Shown here piece by piece: positions 7,994-17,256 of a stretch of 57,024 bases of DNA (positions within the stretch are counted from its first letter, which is position 1; each line of letters opens with the position of its first letter). Both the position numbers and the translations under genes were made by a program. Origin of the DNA: Deltaproteobacteria bacterium (GTDB taxonomy: Bacteria > Desulfobacterota > Binatia > UBA12015); the NCBI GenBank assembly GCA_029262355.1, contig JAJCZO010000249.1:1-57024 (forward strand), given 5' to 3'. The notes below the pieces were generated by a model that was given only the letters and a program-made list of their open reading frames with translations, had not been told where the DNA came from and searched no databases.

Positions 7994-9919
7994 TCAGGAT
8001 TCGGGAAGCGGCGACGGTGCGTCGCGCCCCCGCTCACGGCCCCGCCGCAACTGGTCTTCGAGGCCATACTTCCGGAGCTGAGTCGCCAGTGCCTCGGACA
8101 GGGAGATCTCGTACAACACCGCGCCCGCCGGAGCCCGCCTCGGATCGATGTACCACTCGAGCAGCGCCCCCCCCTGGCGCCGCTGGACGACGCGAACTTC
8201 GGCATTCCGTTCGAGCCGCCGCAGACTCTCCCTGTCTCGTGCATCCAGCAGATAGAACGCCCGCCGCCCCTCGAGAAGGAATTGCACCGTCGCCTTCTCA
8301 CCGTTCACGCGCAGCAACGCGAGCTCTTCGATGTAGAACGCCTCCAGACGCGAGTAATGACGCAGGTTCTCGGACGGCCGTCCGAGACTCGTCGTCGTGA
8401 CGACGAGCGACCCCGGCGGCATCCGCTCGGCAACCGCTGCCCGGGCGCGTTCGACCTGCGGATACTGGAACGGATCCCGTCGACCGGCGCTCCGGCTGAC
8501 CAACACCAGGCCGAGCAGCGCGAAGGCCACCGCGGGCGCAAGAGCGACCAGGCGAAGCGGGCGGCCAGCAAGTCCTGGCGTCCAGCCGCGCAACGCAAGG
8601 AGCGCGACCGCCACCGCGAGCGCCGCACCCGCTCGGCCGGGTGCCGGAATCCACGTCGGCGCGACCCCGAAGGCGCGCGCCACCGGCACGGCGACTGCGA
8701 GCAAGACCAGGATGCGAACCAGGTTGCCCGCGCGCGCCACTGCTTCGCACATCAATGCGGCACCGATCGCAGCAAGCGGCATCAGGCACGCCGCGACGCC
8801 CGCGAGATAGCGGGAGTCAGGGTGCGACCAGCAGCTGTAGAATACGAACGCGACGAGAGCGTACGGCACGAGAGCTGCGACGAGGATCCGCTGACGACGC
8901 ACGCCCCAGACCACCGCGACGGCCACGAGTGCAGTGAACCAACCGAACGCCGAGAACAGGTAGACCGCGTTTCCGGGCAAAGTCGTCACGAGGTTGGAGA
9001 GCTGGAACGCTCCGCCCGACGGCAGAGCCGAAGCCGCCACGTTCACGATCCCGTCGGCGAGCGGCGCCATACCGAGCGCGTCGCGGAACTCCGAGCCCTG
9101 AGTGAACCGGAACGGGTTTCCCTCGACGACGAAGTTGTACAGCAGCACGGGGCTCGCAGTCACCGCAAAGGCACACCCGGCCGCGGCGAGCCGCCTGACC
9201 GGCGGGCGACTCAGAGCAAAGATCGATGCGATCGAGAGGAGGTAGAGTCCCGCATCCGGACGGATGGTGCATGCGAGGCCGAGGGCGCCCGCGCTCCAAA
9301 CCGGGGCCCGGCGCGCCGCGGCGGTGAGCGCAACGAGGCCGAGCATGTGGGCCGGCAAGTCGCGCGCCACGGTGATCCCCCACAGATGCACCCGGGTCGG
9401 GAGCAGGAGAAACAGCCAGATGACCGCCACCGCGGCACCGATCGCCACCGAGGGCGACGTCTCACGAACGAGGGTCCAGGTGAGTACGGCGAGTACGAGA
9501 AGCGTGACGAGATACAGGACCGGATTGAGCAGGTGTTGGGCACTCTCCCCGCCGAGGAGACCCGCGACTGCCAGCATGGTCGAAAAGCCAGGCGGATAGC
9601 GCGTAAACAGGGCCCCGTCGCGCCAGTAGTACGTCTGGGCGAGTGCGTCGTACGCCCAGTTCTCCCGTGGGTAAGGTTGGATGAGCTCCAGCGACCAATC
9701 GTCGTGGAACACCGTGCCGCGGCCGAGGTCTTCTGCCAGCGTCAAGAACGCGAACTGATCGCTCGCGAGATACCACGTGTTGAGCCGAACGAGACCCCAC
9801 GTCGCGAAGGCGAGCGCAAGCACGCCCAGGACGACCGCAAGCGTGACCGCCGAGGTCCCGACCGACTCCGTCGTCCGCCCGGCAGCGGGCTGGTCTTGCG
9901 CGGCGGGCGGATCGCTCAA
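7994..9919 (-). CDS. Multi-spanning membrane protein, GT39/GT-C glycosyltransferase-like
   Basis: 641 aa with roughly ten hydrophobic segments through residue ~450, followed by a ~190-aa soluble C-terminal region. Near the N-terminus lie acidic residues after the first membrane helix (WYLASDQFAFLTLAEDLGRG), as in GT-C enzymes that use a lipid-linked sugar donor; YYWRDGALFTRYPPGF is the type of loop seen in the PMT/GT39 clan. The start codon appears to be TTG, preceded by AGAAGGGG at good spacing. It is 16 bp after the crotonase gene, so it is co-transcribed with acyl-CoA catabolism genes, an odd context. The acceptor and function are unknown. Confidence 0.7.
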   Translation of the reverse strand: MSDPPAAQDQPAAGRTTESVGTSAVTLAVVLGVLALAFATWGLVRLNTWYLASDQFAFLTLAEDLGRGTVFHDDWSLELIQPYPRENWAYDALAQTYYWRDGALFTRYPPGFSTMLAVAGLLGGESAQHLLNPVLYLVTLLVLAVLTWTLVRETSPSVAIGAAVAVIWLFLLLPTRVHLWGITVARDLPAHMLGLVALTAAARRAPVWSAGALGLACTIRPDAGLYLLSIASIFALSRPPVRRLAAAGCAFAVTASPVLLYNFVVEGNPFRFTQGSEFRDALGMAPLADGIVNVAASALPSGGAFQLSNLVTTLPGNAVYLFSAFGWFTALVAVAVVWGVRRQRILVAALVPYALVAFVFYSCWSHPDSRYLAGVAACLMPLAAIGAALMCEAVARAGNLVRILVLLAVAVPVARAFGVAPTWIPAPGRAGAALAVAVALLALRGWTPGLAGRPLRLVALAPAVAFALLGLVLVSRSAGRRDPFQYPQVERARAAVAERMPPGSLVVTTTSLGRPSENLRHYSRLEAFYIEELALLRVNGEKATVQFLLEGRRAFYLLDARDRESLRRLERNAEVRVVQRRQGGALLEWYIDPRRAPAGAVLYEISLSEALATQLRKYGLEDQLRRGRERGRDAPSPLPES

Positions 9920-9935
9920 ACCGTTCGCCCCTTCT

Positions 9936-10727
9936 CTAGCGACCTTTGAACTCAGGCTTGCGGCGCTCGCGGAAGGAATTCATGCCCTCCTGCGCGTCCT
10001 CGGACCCCATCACCATCGATTGAATGAGCGCCTCGTCGTCGAGGCTCGTCTCGATGTCGACTTCCGTCCCGCGATTCAACAGTCGCTTCGAGCAGCCGAG
10101 GGCGAAGGTCGGGGCCTTCGCAAGTCGATCGGCCCACTCCTTCGTGGCGACCTCGAGCTGATCGGCCGGCACGACCTTGTTGATGACACCCAGGGTCAGC
10201 GCCTCTTCGGCCGTAAAACTATCTCCGAAAAACGCGAGTTCCTTCGCCTTGTGCAGCGGCAGGATGCGGGGCAGCAGATAGCCGCCCATCGCGTCGAGGG
10301 CAATGCCGCGCCTGACGAAGACCTCGATGAACCGCACTCCCTCGGCCGCAATGACGAGATCACACACGAGGGCGAGGTGGGCACCCAAGCCCGCGGCCGT
10401 GCCGTTCACCGCTGCGATGACGGGCTTCTCGATCTCCCAGAGCGCGCGGAGCATCCGGGCCCCACCCGTCCGCATCACTTCGCGAATCTGGCCGGCCCAA
10501 GGCGCCGGCGGGTTCTCGCCGCGCGGCGCAGAAAGGTCGGCTCCCGTACAGAAACCCTTTCCCGTTCCGGAGATCACGATGCCGCGCACCTCGACGTCCC
10601 CTCGCGCGAGCGCCAGCTCTGCCAAGATCTGGTTGCGCATGTCCACGGTGAGCGCGCCCATCTGCTCCGGGCGGTTCAGTGTGAGCCAGAGGATTCCGTT
10701 TTCGCGTCTGATTTCGAGATCGGCCAT
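9936..10727 (-). CDS. Enoyl-CoA hydratase/isomerase (crotonase) family protein
   Basis: 263 aa, the normal crotonase length. The oxyanion-hole segments are seen as GKGFCTGADL and NGTAAGLGAHLALVCD. The two glutamates used by classical enoyl-CoA hydratases are missing: the first position reads GLGAHL instead of GGGCEL, and the second region reads VRRGIALDAMGG, leaving an Asp as in PaaG-like isomerases/hydratases. The exact reaction is therefore uncertain, but a CoA-ester isomerase or hydratase step in beta-oxidation is likely. Start chosen at ATG with GGAG upstream; the open frame continues further 5' but without family similarity. It sits between an acyl-CoA dehydrogenase gene and the membrane protein gene in the same operon. 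Confidence 0.88.
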   Translation of the reverse strand: MADLEIRRENGILWLTLNRPEQMGALTVDMRNQILAELALARGDVEVRGIVISGTGKGFCTGADLSAPRGENPPAPWAGQIREVMRTGGARMLRALWEIEKPVIAAVNGTAAGLGAHLALVCDLVIAAEGVRFIEVFVRRGIALDAMGGYLLPRILPLHKAKELAFFGDSFTAEEALTLGVINKVVPADQLEVATKEWADRLAKAPTFALGCSKRLLNRGTEVDIETSLDDEALIQSMVMGSEDAQEGMNSFRERRKPEFKGR

Positions 10728-10765
10728 CGGTTGAGACTCCTTGTCGAGCTTGTGTACGGCGGCGA

Positions 10766-11935
10766 CTAGCCGCGCGGCAGCCCCAGCACACGCTGGGAGA
10801 GGATGTTTCGTTGCACCTCGGAGGTACCTGCGTAGATCGATGCGGCGCGCGACCATAGCAGCCCGTACTGCCAGCGGCCGTCGTCGATCGCCTGCGGGGC
10901 GTGCTCGTCGAGCAATGCGTAGGCACCCGAGATCTCGGACGCGGTTTCCATCAAGCGCTGCTCCAACTCGCTCCACAAGAGCTTCAAGATCGAACCTTCC
11001 GGCCCGGTGCGCCCCGTCCGCATCTGCTGGCTCACGCTTCGTAGGACCGTGAGCCGAAGCGTGTGGATTTCGGTCGCGAGCTTGGCGAGGCGCTGGCGCA
11101 CTCGGGGGTCTGCGATCTTGGGCGTATCGTCGGCAAGCCGTCTCCCCATCGCAACGACGTCGTCGAGTTCCTTCGCAAGACGAGGATACGGCGTCGACGC
11201 GCCGCGCTCCACACTGAGCGTGGTGATCGTGATGTCCCAACCCTTGTCGATCTCGCCGACGACGTGCTTCTTCGGCACGCGCACATCCTCGAAGAAGACC
11301 TCGTTGAACCAAGCAACCCCGGTCATCTCGACGAGAGGACGAATGGTGATGCCCGGCGTCTTCATGTCCAGCAGCACGAACGTGAGGCCTCGGTGCTTGG
11401 GCGCGTCTGGATTCGTGCGAACGATCAGGATGCACCAGTCCGCGTAGCGCGCGTAGCTGGTCCACACCTTCTGACCGTTGATGACGAGGTCGTCACCATC
11501 GACGACCGCGCGGGTCTGCAAGCCAGCGAGGTCCGAGCCGGCCCCCGGCTCCGAGAAGCCTTGGCACCACACCTCCTCGCCACGGAGGATCGGCCCGAGG
11601 AATCGCTCCTTCTGCTCTGCGGTGCCGTGGTGGATGAGAGTCGGCCCCGTCAACGCCGGGCCGACGCCGATGTCGATGAGAGGTGGCGCGCCCACGTCGG
11701 CGTACTCTTCGGCGAAGATCAGGTGCTCGATCGGTGAGAGATCCCGCCCCCCGTACTCACGAGGCCACGCCAATCCTGCCCAGCCACCGCCGTGCAGCAT
11801 CCGTGCCCACCGGCGCGCGTAGGCCACGCGCTCGCCCGCCTCGGCCGGGTATGGCTCGGACGGGAGATTCGCAGAGAGCCAGCCCCGCACCGAAGTGCGG
11901 AACGCCTGCTCATCGAGCGAGGGTGCGAAATCCAT
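10766..11935 (-). CDS. Acyl-CoA dehydrogenase family protein
   Basis: A second FAD-dependent acyl-CoA dehydrogenase, 389 aa from the chosen ATG (MDFAPSLDEQAFR). It shows GFSEPGAGSDLAGLQTRA, then GQKVWTSYARYADW, and the C-terminal GTSEVQRNILSQRVLG. Together with the one at 6703 it may form the heteromeric type of dehydrogenase seen in sterol or cyclic-acid pathways, where two dissimilar subunits are needed; this is inference. The frame stays open to 12007, where an ATG overlaps the stop of the upstream RND gene (ATGA), so translational coupling from that start, or from an ATG at 11953, is possible. Confidence 0.92.
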   Translation of the reverse strand: MDFAPSLDEQAFRTSVRGWLSANLPSEPYPAEAGERVAYARRWARMLHGGGWAGLAWPREYGGRDLSPIEHLIFAEEYADVGAPPLIDIGVGPALTGPTLIHHGTAEQKERFLGPILRGEEVWCQGFSEPGAGSDLAGLQTRAVVDGDDLVINGQKVWTSYARYADWCILIVRTNPDAPKHRGLTFVLLDMKTPGITIRPLVEMTGVAWFNEVFFEDVRVPKKHVVGEIDKGWDITITTLSVERGASTPYPRLAKELDDVVAMGRRLADDTPKIADPRVRQRLAKLATEIHTLRLTVLRSVSQQMRTGRTGPEGSILKLLWSELEQRLMETASEISGAYALLDEHAPQAIDDGRWQYGLLWSRAASIYAGTSEVQRNILSQRVLGLPRG

Positions 11936-12003
11936 CGCCGCGTTTCGTAGCATCCCCAGACCGGGCGCGCCCCATGGGCTCGGCGCGCCGCCCAGCCAGC
12001 AGA

Positions 12004-14433
12004 TCACCCCCGCGCCGGAACCTCGTCACCTTCGATACCCTCTTCGAGAACCCGTCGGTCATGATCGTCTGCGTACTTGATCGCGAACTTCGGCCGCAGC
12101 AGCGAGACCATTGGAGGAATGAAGAGCAATGCGCCGATCAGATGAAACGCGAGCAAAATGACCAGCAGGATCGCCATCTGAGCCTGGAACTTCATCGGGA
12201 AGAAGCACCAATAGATGACGCTCGCGGTGAGCGACATGCCGGTGAACAGCACCGTCTTGCCCGTGGTGTTGTACGCTCGCACGATCGCGTTGTCGAAGTT
12301 CCGATCCTTCGGATACTCCTCGACGATGCGCGACAACACGTAGTAGCCGTAGTCGATCCCTATCCCGATCCCCACCGCCGCAACGGGTAAGGAGTTGATG
12401 TTGAAATCGATCCCCAGGAAGTACATGCAGGCCTCAGAGAGGGGCTGCGAGATCAGTGACGGCAGCATCACGATGAACGCGCCGATGACCGACACGTACG
12501 TGAGATAGCTGAGGATGAATACCACGGTCAGAATCAGTGCCAAGTTCACCCGGTACGACCACTCGACCTCTTCGTTCGTCGCCGCGAGGATGCCGAGCAA
12601 GCCGCCCGCCAGCAAGTAGCGGACCGTATCATCCTCGGACACCTCCCCATCGATGAACTCCTTCGCCTTCGCGATCGAGTTCTTGATGATCTCGTGGTTG
12701 TAGTCCTTGTAGAAGATCGTCAGCGTCGCGTTGGTCATCGTCATGTCGAAGAAGCGATCCATCTCGCCTCGCGACGTGTTCGATGTGAGCAAGAAAAAGA
12801 GCTGCCCGACGTGATCGCTCGAGACCGGGAGGGTCTCCCATTTGGGGTCGCCCTCGTGGAAGGTGCGGAAGATCCGTTTCAGCATCGTGGTCGCCGAGAT
12901 CGTGCCGCCGACCGCGCCGGTTTCGTCACTGGACTTCATGTAACGCGCGAACATATCGAGCGAATTGAGCGAAGCCGCGTCCTTCAGAGCCTCGGGCTTC
13001 TTCCCCTCGGCGATCACGATCAACTGGCTCGCACCGACGAACTTGTCGTTCACGACGTCGAACGCGACGTTGTGCGGATGATCGTCGTAGAGCAGCGCCT
13101 TCCCGGGCGACGCATCCCCCGGCTTCACCTTCTGCGCGAAGTAGAACCCGAACAGTAGGAGGAAGACGAGAAGACCGGCCATCCAGCCACGCCTGGCCCC
13201 CGTCGAGCAGTAGATGAGGAACGCTTCGAACCGATCGTAGGCCCGGGCGAAAAGGCCCTTCTCTTCCTCCCCGTGGTCTTCCTTAAGCTTCGGAGGCTTC
13301 ACGTAGGCGAGGATGATCGGGTGAAGCGTCACCACGCTCACGAAGATGCTGATGATCCAGAAGCTACAAAGGATGGCCAGCTTTTGGATGATGGGAATCC
13401 GCGCGACGACCAGCGTGAGGATTGCGATCCCGTCGGCCGCGATCGAGACCATCGCCGGAGCGTAGATCTCGGTGTACGACTTCACGATCGCCGCGTCCTT
13501 GTCCTTCAGCCTGTGGAACTCCTCGTGGTAGCGCTCCATGGACTGGACGGAGTGTGAGTGCGCACGGGCCGAGATCAGCAGCGGGATCACGAGCACCAGC
13601 GGATCCAGAGAGAGGCCAAAGAGGCCGCCGAACCCGAGCCCCCAGATCGCGCTCAGCCCACCGGACAGAATCGGAATCACCACGCCCTGCCAACTGCGGA
13701 ACTCGAACCACAGGATGAGGATCATGGTCGCGATGCTCGCGAATAGGACCCACTTCATGGGCTCGACCATCGACATGAAGTACGCGTAGAGCACCGGGGG
13801 ACCGGTCACGTAGATCGTGTGATTCTCATCCGTTTCCCGCTCGACGATCTCCTCGATCTGCTTCAGCATCGCCGGGAGATCGAAGTACTCCTCCCAAAAG
13901 CCCGCGGTAATCAGGGTCGCCTTGTCGTCCATCGAGACGAAGAAGCCTCGAATCCCGTCGGTCGTGTAGACCTTGGTCTTCATGAACTCGAGGTCGGCTT
14001 CGTCCTCGGGTAGCCGCGGATACGTGAGGGGTACGACCTTGATGCCGGTCGCCGACGTGAGGGTAGTCTTCGTCTTCGGGTGCGTGATCGAGAGCACCTG
14101 CTCGCCGTTCACCCCGGGCACGTTCTGCAGGAGATCGATCGTGATGCGGTCTACCTTCTTGAACGTCTCCGGATCGTCGAAGATCGTGCCGTCTTTGGTC
14201 TCGACCACGATGACCAGCTGGTTGGCCGTACCGAACATCGAGCGGTACTTCGTGTAGAGCTGGATGTACGGGTGGCCCGGGGGGTAGAGATCGAAGAAGT
14301 TGGTAGCCACGGCCATGTGGAACCACATGAAGTAGAGGAAGAACGCGGTGACGGCGGCGATCAACGTCGTGATCTTCCCTTTGTGGCGCAGCAGGAAGAA
14401 GAGATACGCCTCGATCGTGTGCCTTGGGAGCAT
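12004..14433 (-). CDS. MMPL/RND-superfamily transporter
   Basis: 809 aa with the duplicated RND topology: one membrane helix at residues ~15-40 (FFLLRHKGKITTLIAAVTAF), a large periplasmic loop, five more helices, then the same plan again. Motifs after helix 4 of the second half read GIGIDYGYYVLSRIVEEY, the proton-relay region of MMPL proteins. This class exports or imports hydrophobic molecules such as lipids and hopanoids. The start is fixed by a TAATG overlap with the upstream YCF48-like gene, whose product is a likely partner. Gene context (ligase, dehydrogenases, crotonase) suggests movement of the hydrophobic substrate of this pathway. Confidence 0.9.
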   Translation of the reverse strand: MLPRHTIEAYLFFLLRHKGKITTLIAAVTAFFLYFMWFHMAVATNFFDLYPPGHPYIQLYTKYRSMFGTANQLVIVVETKDGTIFDDPETFKKVDRITIDLLQNVPGVNGEQVLSITHPKTKTTLTSATGIKVVPLTYPRLPEDEADLEFMKTKVYTTDGIRGFFVSMDDKATLITAGFWEEYFDLPAMLKQIEEIVERETDENHTIYVTGPPVLYAYFMSMVEPMKWVLFASIATMILILWFEFRSWQGVVIPILSGGLSAIWGLGFGGLFGLSLDPLVLVIPLLISARAHSHSVQSMERYHEEFHRLKDKDAAIVKSYTEIYAPAMVSIAADGIAILTLVVARIPIIQKLAILCSFWIISIFVSVVTLHPIILAYVKPPKLKEDHGEEEKGLFARAYDRFEAFLIYCSTGARRGWMAGLLVFLLLFGFYFAQKVKPGDASPGKALLYDDHPHNVAFDVVNDKFVGASQLIVIAEGKKPEALKDAASLNSLDMFARYMKSSDETGAVGGTISATTMLKRIFRTFHEGDPKWETLPVSSDHVGQLFFLLTSNTSRGEMDRFFDMTMTNATLTIFYKDYNHEIIKNSIAKAKEFIDGEVSEDDTVRYLLAGGLLGILAATNEEVEWSYRVNLALILTVVFILSYLTYVSVIGAFIVMLPSLISQPLSEACMYFLGIDFNINSLPVAAVGIGIGIDYGYYVLSRIVEEYPKDRNFDNAIVRAYNTTGKTVLFTGMSLTASVIYWCFFPMKFQAQMAILLVILLAFHLIGALLFIPPMVSLLRPKFAIKYADDHDRRVLEEGIEGDEVPARG

Positions 14434-15419
14434 TAGCCGTCGCCTTTGTGCAGGCGAACGTCGCCCTTCTCGAACCGAGCGGTGAGCCCGTTGGCTCCCG
14501 CGACCACCGCGTGGTTCCCCGGCGCGGCGGACACGCCGCGCACCCAATAGAGTGCCATCTCATCCGGTAGCTTGCGCTCGGACCAGGTCTCTCCGCCGTC
14601 ATCGCTGACGAGCATCATTCCAATGTCGCCGACCACGTAGCCGTAGCCGTCGGAGAACGAGATGTCGTAAAGCCCGGGATTGCGAATCGCTTCGAGTGCG
14701 CCCAACTCCGCGAGCGAAGACGATGCTCGCTCGCCCCGCTGCAACTCCCACGTTTCGCCACTATCCCTGGTGCGCAGAATGAGACCATCCATTCCAACGA
14801 CCCACGCGTCCTTCGCGGAAGAAAAGTCGACCCCGAACAAGGTCTTATCGGTACCTAGCTGACTCGGCGTCCATGTCTCGCCGCCATCCTCAGTGAGTCG
14901 CACGTTGCCGAACTCGCCGACGAGGGCACCGTGCTTCGCATCTCCCCACGCAATGTCGTTGAGAACGATGTCCTCCGGAAGGGTACGATCCACCCAGGTC
15001 TTGCCACCGTCGCCCGAGACGAACACCGCCCCCCAATCGCCCACCGCCCAAACGTCATCCGGGCCAGCGAAAGCCACGGCGAAGAGACTCCGATCTGTGC
15101 CGCCGTCGACGCGGATCCACGTGGCGCCGCCATCTTCGGTCACGAGGATCGTCCCGGCCTTCCCCACCGCGACCCCATGGTTCCGTGACACGAAGTCGAT
15201 TCCGAACAGGTCGTCGAGAGTCGGCGTCTCTTGCGACTCCCACGTCCCACCGCCGTCGGTCGTCTGATAGATGACCCCGAACGCACCGACGACCCAGCCA
15301 TGATCGGCGTCGAGAAGCTTCGCGCCAAAGAGGTTCTCGACGAGACGAGCGCCGTGGGCGGGTGCGGTGAGAACAAGGCCCGCCACGACCGCCGCGGACA
15401 ACAAACGCATCAAGATCAT
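14433..15419 (-). CDS. YCF48-like / BNR-repeat secreted beta-propeller
   Basis: 328 aa with a signal peptide (MILMRLLSAAVVAGLVLTAP, then AHGA). The mature protein has about six blades, each marked by a D-G-G-x-T-W box (DGGGTWE, DGGATW, DGGKTW, DGGETW, DSGETW, DGGETW). YCF48/HCF136 relatives assemble photosystem II in phototrophs; in non-phototrophs similar propellers often neighbour MMPL/RND transporters and probably serve as periplasmic partners. Start chosen at ATG with AAGGA nine bases upstream; the longer open frame lacks similarity. It is the first gene of the leftward operon, with a 55-60 nt leader after the promoter at 15481-15509. Confidence 0.88.
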   Translation of the reverse strand: MILMRLLSAAVVAGLVLTAPAHGARLVENLFGAKLLDADHGWVVGAFGVIYQTTDGGGTWESQETPTLDDLFGIDFVSRNHGVAVGKAGTILVTEDGGATWIRVDGGTDRSLFAVAFAGPDDVWAVGDWGAVFVSGDGGKTWVDRTLPEDIVLNDIAWGDAKHGALVGEFGNVRLTEDGGETWTPSQLGTDKTLFGVDFSSAKDAWVVGMDGLILRTRDSGETWELQRGERASSSLAELGALEAIRNPGLYDISFSDGYGYVVGDIGMMLVSDDGGETWSERKLPDEMALYWVRGVSAAPGNHAVVAGANGLTARFEKGDVRLHKGDG

Positions 15420-15480
15420 GAATTTCCTTGGTGGTGAGGTCGCAGCAGTACGCATCCGAGGTGCGAAAGCTGTCCCGAAC

Positions 15481-15509
15481 GTATAATTTTGCTCCGCGAA
15501 AGGTGTCAA
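15481..15509 (-). promoter_or_regulatory. Promoter of the leftward catabolic operon
   Basis: On the minus strand a perfect -35 TTGACA (15504-15509) is followed by 17 bp and TTATAC (or 18 bp and TATACG) as -10. It lies about 60 bp upstream of the YCF48-like start and 90 bp from the divergent ligase gene, in the AT-richest patch of this intergenic space. No clear repressor palindrome was seen. Confidence 0.6.
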
Positions 15510-15597
15510 GTCCGCCCCCCGGGTAAGAAAGCCGGCCTCGTAGGCAACCGCCACGGAGCTTGACGCTCGGATCACGCGGGACGTAGGAGCCACTGCA

Positions 15598-17247
15598 TTG
15601 ACCAGAGCCGAGCACGAAAAGGCCGCCGGAGGGCTGGCCACGTACTACCGAAGCGAGGGCCTGTGGCGCGACGTAGCGCTGGGACACTCGTTCGAGGCGA
15701 CCTGTGCCCATCGGGGGGACGGCCTCGCGGTCGCCGATGGAGCCACCACCCTGGGGTTCGACCAATTGCACCGCGCCGTCAGTCGATGCACGGCCGGCCT
15801 TTCCCGTCTGGGCATCCTTGCGGGCGACACCGTGGCCTACCAGCTGCCGAATTGGTGGGAAGCCGTCGTCCTGCTCCTCTCTACGGTCCGCCTCGGCGCA
15901 ATCTCGGTTCCCATCGTCCCGTTTCTGCGCGCCCGCGAGGTCTCGCAGATCCTGGCCGAGACCCTTCCCAGAGTCATCGTGGCCCCGGAAACACTGGGCA
16001 AGACGGAGTACGTCGCGCTGCTGCGCGACGCGATCTCGGCCCAAGCCCAGCCCTATGAGCCGCGCATCGTCCTCACCCGCCCGAGCCGGCCCGCCGACGG
16101 CGGGGCCGACGACTTCGCCCACCTGCTTGCGGCAGCCGAGACCGCGCCGCCGCCGGTCGACGCCGCCAGCCTCGCGGTCATCATCTATACATCGGGGTCG
16201 ACGGCGGCGCCGAAGGGGGCGATGCACACGCACGAGACCCTGGACGCCGAGCTCCGCAGCCTCCGCCAGGTCCACGGCCTCGGGCCCGGCGATCGCGTCT
16301 TGATGCCGTCACCCCTGACGCACATCTCAGGCGTCATTCACGGAATCCTCGCGCCCGCACTACTCGGCACGAGCGTCGTTCTGATGGATCGCTGGGAGCC
16401 GGGCGCCGCGCTGGAACACATCGAGGCGCACCAGGTCACCTACATGGTCGGAGCGCCGACCTTCCTTCAGGAGATGCTCGCCCATCCGGACCTCGACCGC
16501 CGGGACCTTTCGAGCCTTCGCCTGTTCTCATGCGGTGGCGCGAGCGTCGCGCCCGAGCTGATTCGACTCGCGCGAGAGAAGTTGCCCGGTCTCGTCTCAA
16601 AGCGCGTCTACGGCTCGTCGGAGTTTCCCACGGTGTCTACGACCAGCGCCGACGACGCGCAGGCCCGCGGCCTCGGCACCGAGGGACGACCGCTCCCGGG
16701 CGTCGAACTGATCATCTGCAACGACGACGGCATCCCTCAGCCTGCAGGCATCGAGGGCGAGATCCGCGCGCGCGGCCCAGATTGCATGGTCGGTTACGCC
16801 GACGCTCGACTGAACTCCGAGACTTTCGACGACCATGGCTTCCTACACACGGGCGACCTCGGCGTCGTCGATCACGACGGCTATCTCACCGTGACCGGTC
16901 GCGCGAAGGACATCATCGTGCGCAAGGGCGAGAAGATCAGTGCTCGCGAGATCGAGGATTTGATCAGCCAGCACCACGCCTTCGCCGAAGTCGCGGTGAT
17001 CCCGCTCGCGGACCCAACGTCAGGCGAGATCGCGTGTGCTTGCGTTCGCCTCACACCTGGCGCGCGCGCTCCGACTCTCGACGACCTCGTCGCATTCCTG
17101 CGCGGCCACGACTTGACGTCACGGAAGCTCCCCGAGCGGCTCGTCGTCCGTGAGGGCTTTCCCCGCGCCCCCAGCGGAAAGATCCACAAGAAGCGCCTAC
17201 GGGAGGATGTCGAACGGCTCCTCGCGGACGGCGCCGCCGGTCGTTAA
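15598..17247 (+). CDS. Acyl-CoA synthetase (AMP-binding)
   Basis: Activates a carboxylic acid to its CoA thioester through an acyl-AMP intermediate. All ANL-family core motifs are present: TSGSTAAPKG (A3, about residue 198), YGSSEFPTVST (A5), HTGDLG (A7), GRAKDIIVRKGEKIS (A8) and the catalytic Lys in PSGKIHKKRL (A10) near the C-terminus. At 549 aa it is full length. The start is a TTG preceded by GTAGGAG at correct spacing. It heads a rightward operon with two hot-dog dehydratase genes (gap 9 bp), divergent from the dehydrogenase/transporter operon. The subgroup resembles cyclohexanecarboxylate-CoA ligase-like enzymes; the actual substrate is not readable from sequence. Confidence 0.92.
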   Translation: MTRAEHEKAAGGLATYYRSEGLWRDVALGHSFEATCAHRGDGLAVADGATTLGFDQLHRAVSRCTAGLSRLGILAGDTVAYQLPNWWEAVVLLLSTVRLGAISVPIVPFLRAREVSQILAETLPRVIVAPETLGKTEYVALLRDAISAQAQPYEPRIVLTRPSRPADGGADDFAHLLAAAETAPPPVDAASLAVIIYTSGSTAAPKGAMHTHETLDAELRSLRQVHGLGPGDRVLMPSPLTHISGVIHGILAPALLGTSVVLMDRWEPGAALEHIEAHQVTYMVGAPTFLQEMLAHPDLDRRDLSSLRLFSCGGASVAPELIRLAREKLPGLVSKRVYGSSEFPTVSTTSADDAQARGLGTEGRPLPGVELIICNDDGIPQPAGIEGEIRARGPDCMVGYADARLNSETFDDHGFLHTGDLGVVDHDGYLTVTGRAKDIIVRKGEKISAREIEDLISQHHAFAEVAVIPLADPTSGEIACACVRLTPGARAPTLDDLVAFLRGHDLTSRKLPERLVVREGFPRAPSGKIHKKRLREDVERLLADGAAGR

Positions 17248-17256
17248 CCTGCCCCC

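Noticed and set aside
7610-9949. 779-codon plus-strand ORF opposite the membrane glycosyltransferase-like gene
   Set aside because: Very high Arg/Glu/His content and no domain; the minus-strand frame has clear membrane helices.
11936-12007. 24-residue extension of the acyl-CoA dehydrogenase
   Set aside because: The extension (ICWLGGAPSPWG...) has no family similarity; the ATG at 11935 gives the usual N-terminus, although coupling to the upstream stop is possible.
15585-15600. GCCACTG, part of a B12-box-like string, before the acyl-CoA ligase
   Set aside because: A cobalamin riboswitch needs several further conserved segments, none of which is present.
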